Shown here one piece after another: positions 5,661 through 7,553 of a DNA stretch of 7,553 nt. Every line of letters begins with the position of its first letter. Within the stretch, counting starts at the first letter, position 1. The stretch covers positions 1-7,553 of the forward strand of contig JAKDMR010000088.1 of NCBI GenBank assembly GCA_030452275.1. The letters run 5' to 3'. The notes under the pieces were generated by a model. The model saw only the letters and a program-made list of their open reading frames with translations. It had not been told where the DNA came from and did no database searches. The DNA is from Candidatus Nitrosocosmicus sp. (GTDB lineage: Archaea > Thermoproteota > Nitrososphaeria > Nitrososphaerales > Nitrososphaeraceae). The position numbers and the translations under genes were made by a program.

Positions 5661-6971
5661 CTATCTCAATCTTATTTTGACTAGCTCATAAACTAATTCA
5701 TCAAAATTCTTAGCTATTTTTATCTTCTTATCCATCTTTTGAAATGCATCTCTTAACATGACTTCGCCATCTTTTTCTAAATTCTCTTTAATTACAATTA
5801 TGATTTTATTACTCTTCTTATTTTCCGCTTCTGCAATTTGTTTTGAAAATGATCTGCCTAATAAGTCATAGTCAACTGGAAAATTGTTTCGCCTTAAATA
5901 CGAGGCCAATCTTTCTACATAGTCAAATATTTCGATAGAGTCGTATACTATATAATTCAAATCTTCAAACTCATCATTTTTATCTTTCTTAAATATTTCC
6001 TGTTGTTTCATTGCCAAAACAATGCGCTCCACACCACCTGCAGCCCCGACGGCTCCAATCTCTTTTCTTCCAAAAGCATCGGTAAGTTTGTTGTATCGAC
6101 CACCTCCAACAAGCGACCCTAGGTCATTTCCTGTATCTATTGCTTCAAAAACTAATCCTGAATAATAGTCCAAACCTCTTACGATGCCCAAATTTATTCG
6201 AATGTTATTTATTCCTTTATTTGATAACGAAATGTTGATTTTTCCTATGTCTTCCCAGCTCTTCAGTTTGAGCATTTTCATAGCAGTGTCTAATTCCTTG
6301 AAACTACCTTTTTTCTCTGCAAAATTAATCACTTTTTCTAAGACTGTGCTATCAATTCTTTCATCATATTCTTTTAACACATTGTCTCTTCCTTTCTTTG
6401 GTATTTTGTCAATTGCTCTAAATATCTCAAATAATTCTTCATCACTTGATATCTTGAGAATATTTTTGATATATTCTTCAATTAAATTTCTACTGCTAAT
6501 ATCGATAAGTATATTTCTCAATCCAAGTTTTTGTAGAAAAATTGATGTAAATTCAATTATTTCAGTATCGGATTCGAATGATGAAGGTCCGTATATTTCA
6601 ATGTCCCATTGATGGAAAAATCTGTATCTTCCTGCTTGTGGCTCATCATATCTCCATACTCCACCGAATGAGGCAATTTTTGTTGGAATTTTCAGATCTC
6701 TTCGTGATACAAAATATCTAGTTAATCCTATGGTTAAATCAAATCTAAGGGCAATATTCCTATTCCCTTTATCTACGAAATTGTAGATCTCTTTAGCTAT
6801 GGAAGGACCCGACTTTGTCTCGAGGGTAGATAATAATTCTAATGGAGTTGGTTCCATCAACATAAAATTAAAAATTCTTGCAGATTCTATGAAAGCATTT
6901 CTGATCACATCGATGTCTTTGTACTCGTCTGGCTCCAGATCTCTCATCCCTCTCGGCAGTTGAAATTTCAT
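5661..6971 (-). CDS. hisS: Histidyl-tRNA synthetase
   Basis: This 436-residue class II synthetase charges tRNA-His. The N-terminal motif 1 region begins PRGMRDL (6-12). LRFDLT (75-80) is the archaeal/eukaryal variant of the ATP/histidine strand. Motif 2 runs FGGVWRYDEPQAGRYRFFHQ (102-121) with its conserved Arg residues. The histidine-specific HisA segment is VRGLDYYSG (264-272, Arg265 being the catalytic Arg), then VGGGRYNKL (288-296), and motif 3 is GAVGAAGGVERI (306-317). The C-terminal anticodon-binding domain fills about 340-436. Length is normal. The ATG at 6971 has no Shine-Dalgarno, and a box A lies about 25 bases upstream, so the mRNA is probably leaderless. It is divergent from archease and convergent with the 86-residue gene. 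Confidence 0.97.
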   Translation of the reverse strand: MKFQLPRGMRDLEPDEYKDIDVIRNAFIESARIFNFMLMEPTPLELLSTLETKSGPSIAKEIYNFVDKGNRNIALRFDLTIGLTRYFVSRRDLKIPTKIASFGGVWRYDEPQAGRYRFFHQWDIEIYGPSSFESDTEIIEFTSIFLQKLGLRNILIDISSRNLIEEYIKNILKISSDEELFEIFRAIDKIPKKGRDNVLKEYDERIDSTVLEKVINFAEKKGSFKELDTAMKMLKLKSWEDIGKINISLSNKGINNIRINLGIVRGLDYYSGLVFEAIDTGNDLGSLVGGGRYNKLTDAFGRKEIGAVGAAGGVERIVLAMKQQEIFKKDKNDEFEDLNYIVYDSIEIFDYVERLASYLRRNNFPVDYDLLGRSFSKQIAEAENKKSNKIIIVIKENLEKDGEVMLRDAFQKMDKKIKIAKNFDELVYELVKIRLR

Positions 6972-6986
6972 TGTTGTTTAGACTGT

Positions 6987-7003
6987 CAATATTTTTTAAA
7001 TTT
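6987..7003 (-). promoter_or_regulatory. Box A candidate for hisS
   Basis: The minus strand reads AAATTTAAAAAATATTG, centred about 25 bases before the hisS ATG at 6971. Start of transcription would fall at or just before the ATG, fitting the missing Shine-Dalgarno. Confidence 0.5.
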
Positions 7004-7016
7004 AGATTTTCCGGTT

Positions 7017-7027
7017 CATTATAATAT
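7017..7027 (+). promoter_or_regulatory. Box A candidate for archease
   Basis: CATTATAATAT is centred about 26 bases before the archease ATG at 7049, with no Shine-Dalgarno between, again predicting a leaderless mRNA. Together with the hisS box A it makes a compact divergent promoter in 77 bases. Confidence 0.5.
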
Positions 7028-7048
7028 CTATTAGTTTAATACGACTGT

Positions 7049-7492
7049 ATGTTTCTTGAAAATGTTGAATATCTTGACCATATGACTGACGCATATTTAC
7101 GTATCAGGGGACAAACCATGAAGGAAGCTTTTGAATATTCAGCAATGGGCTTGGTTAATATCATGTATGACATAGAAAATATAGAGAAAAATCAGCGGAT
7201 TCCTATTTTGGCGGAGGGTGAAGAGTTAGAGAATCTATTGTTTGATTGGCTTGATAAAATCTTGCTGATGATGCTCATTGATAAAATGATCTTTTCAAAG
7301 TTTAATATTGAAATTACGTTTGATAGGTCTTCTGCTAAATATGTCCTTACAGGATATGGTGAGGGCGAACTTGCCGATCTTAATAAACATGAACTTAAAG
7401 TGGAGATTAAGGGGATAACATACCATGAAATGAAAATACTTGATGATGAAAATACAAATGAAACCATAATTGAATACATAGTAGATTTATAG
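7049..7492 (+). CDS. Archease, activator of the RtcB tRNA ligase
   Basis: This 147-residue protein helps RtcB with its guanylylation and turnover. RtcB is the GTP-dependent ligase that joins tRNA exon halves after intron removal. Family features: the N-terminal YLDHMTDAYLRIRG (8-21), holding conserved His11 and Asp14 of the metal site and close to the usual DHTAD form; the helix EAFEYSAMGLV; LLFDWLDKILLM in the middle; and the C-terminal VEIKGITYHEMKI, matching the usual VKAVTYH strand. Length is as expected (about 140-150). The start at 7049 is supported by a box A about 26 bases upstream; it appears leaderless. RtcB itself is not in the window. A two-intron tRNA in the same window is a plausible substrate of the pathway. 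Confidence 0.94.
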   Translation: MFLENVEYLDHMTDAYLRIRGQTMKEAFEYSAMGLVNIMYDIENIEKNQRIPILAEGEELENLLFDWLDKILLMMLIDKMIFSKFNIEITFDRSSAKYVLTGYGEGELADLNKHELKVEIKGITYHEMKILDDENTNETIIEYIVDL

Positions 7493-7513
7493 CCTTTAAG
7501 AATCTAAAATACG

Positions 7514-7540
7514 TTTTCCTTAGAAATGTTCCAAATTTTT
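7514..7540 (+). terminator. T-tract terminator candidate after archease
   Basis: TTTT (7514-7517) and TTTTT (7536-7540) follow the archease stop with no gene between. Such U-rich tails end transcription in archaea without a hairpin. Nothing else is recognisable in the last 60 bases. Confidence 0.4.
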
Positions 7541-7553
7541 ATTAATATTCATG

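Noticed and set aside
6184..6612. Plus-strand open frame of 142 codons inside hisS
   Set aside because: It is antisense to a well-conserved synthetase, Ser/Ile/Leu-rich in the way AT-rich shadows are, and has no promoter or ribosome site.

Overview
The window looks like a stretch of chromosome from an AT-rich archaeon, most likely a member of the Nitrososphaerota (Thaumarchaeota). Evidence for an archaeon: the run L7Ae - S28e - L24e - nucleoside diphosphate kinase - aIF5B, which is a classic archaeal translation cluster; an archaeal-type histidyl-tRNA synthetase; an archease; a tRNA with introns and no encoded CCA; TATA-like box A elements about 25 bases before gene starts; and Shine-Dalgarno sequences of the GGTGAT/GAGG type. 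The phylum assignment is a judgement from protein flavour and low GC and was not tested by search.

Layout. Bases 1-90 are probably the 3' end of an unrecognised plus-strand gene. A small minus-strand gene (125-325) encodes a 66-residue Cys/His-rich, probably double-zinc protein. A class II tRNA-Leu gene lies on the minus strand (499-621). I read it as tRNA-Leu(UAG) interrupted by two short introns. A 156-base divergent region with nested palindromes separates it from a TTG-started phosphoglucosamine/phosphohexose mutase (778-2205, plus).

Bases 2281-5333 (plus) hold five tightly packed genes: L7Ae, S28e, L24e, Ndk and aIF5B. They supply ribosomal proteins and an RNP protein, nucleotide balance (GTP supply) and the subunit-joining GTPase. 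The leader of the L7Ae gene can fold into a kink-turn-like element that includes its own Shine-Dalgarno sequence, which suggests autoregulation.

An unrecognised 86-residue gene with a clear box A and probably no leader follows (5398-5658). It converges on hisS (5661-6971, minus) with only two bases between the stop codons. hisS and archease (7049-7492, plus) diverge from a 77-base intergenic region that carries one box A for each, both placed for leaderless mRNAs.

Functional theme: nearly everything here serves translation - a tRNA and its amino-acid chemistry, ribosomal proteins, an initiation factor, and archease, the cofactor of the RtcB ligase that joins tRNA exons. The two-intron tRNA in the same window is a natural substrate of that splicing pathway. 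No mobile element, CRISPR array or sign of recent gene transfer was seen.
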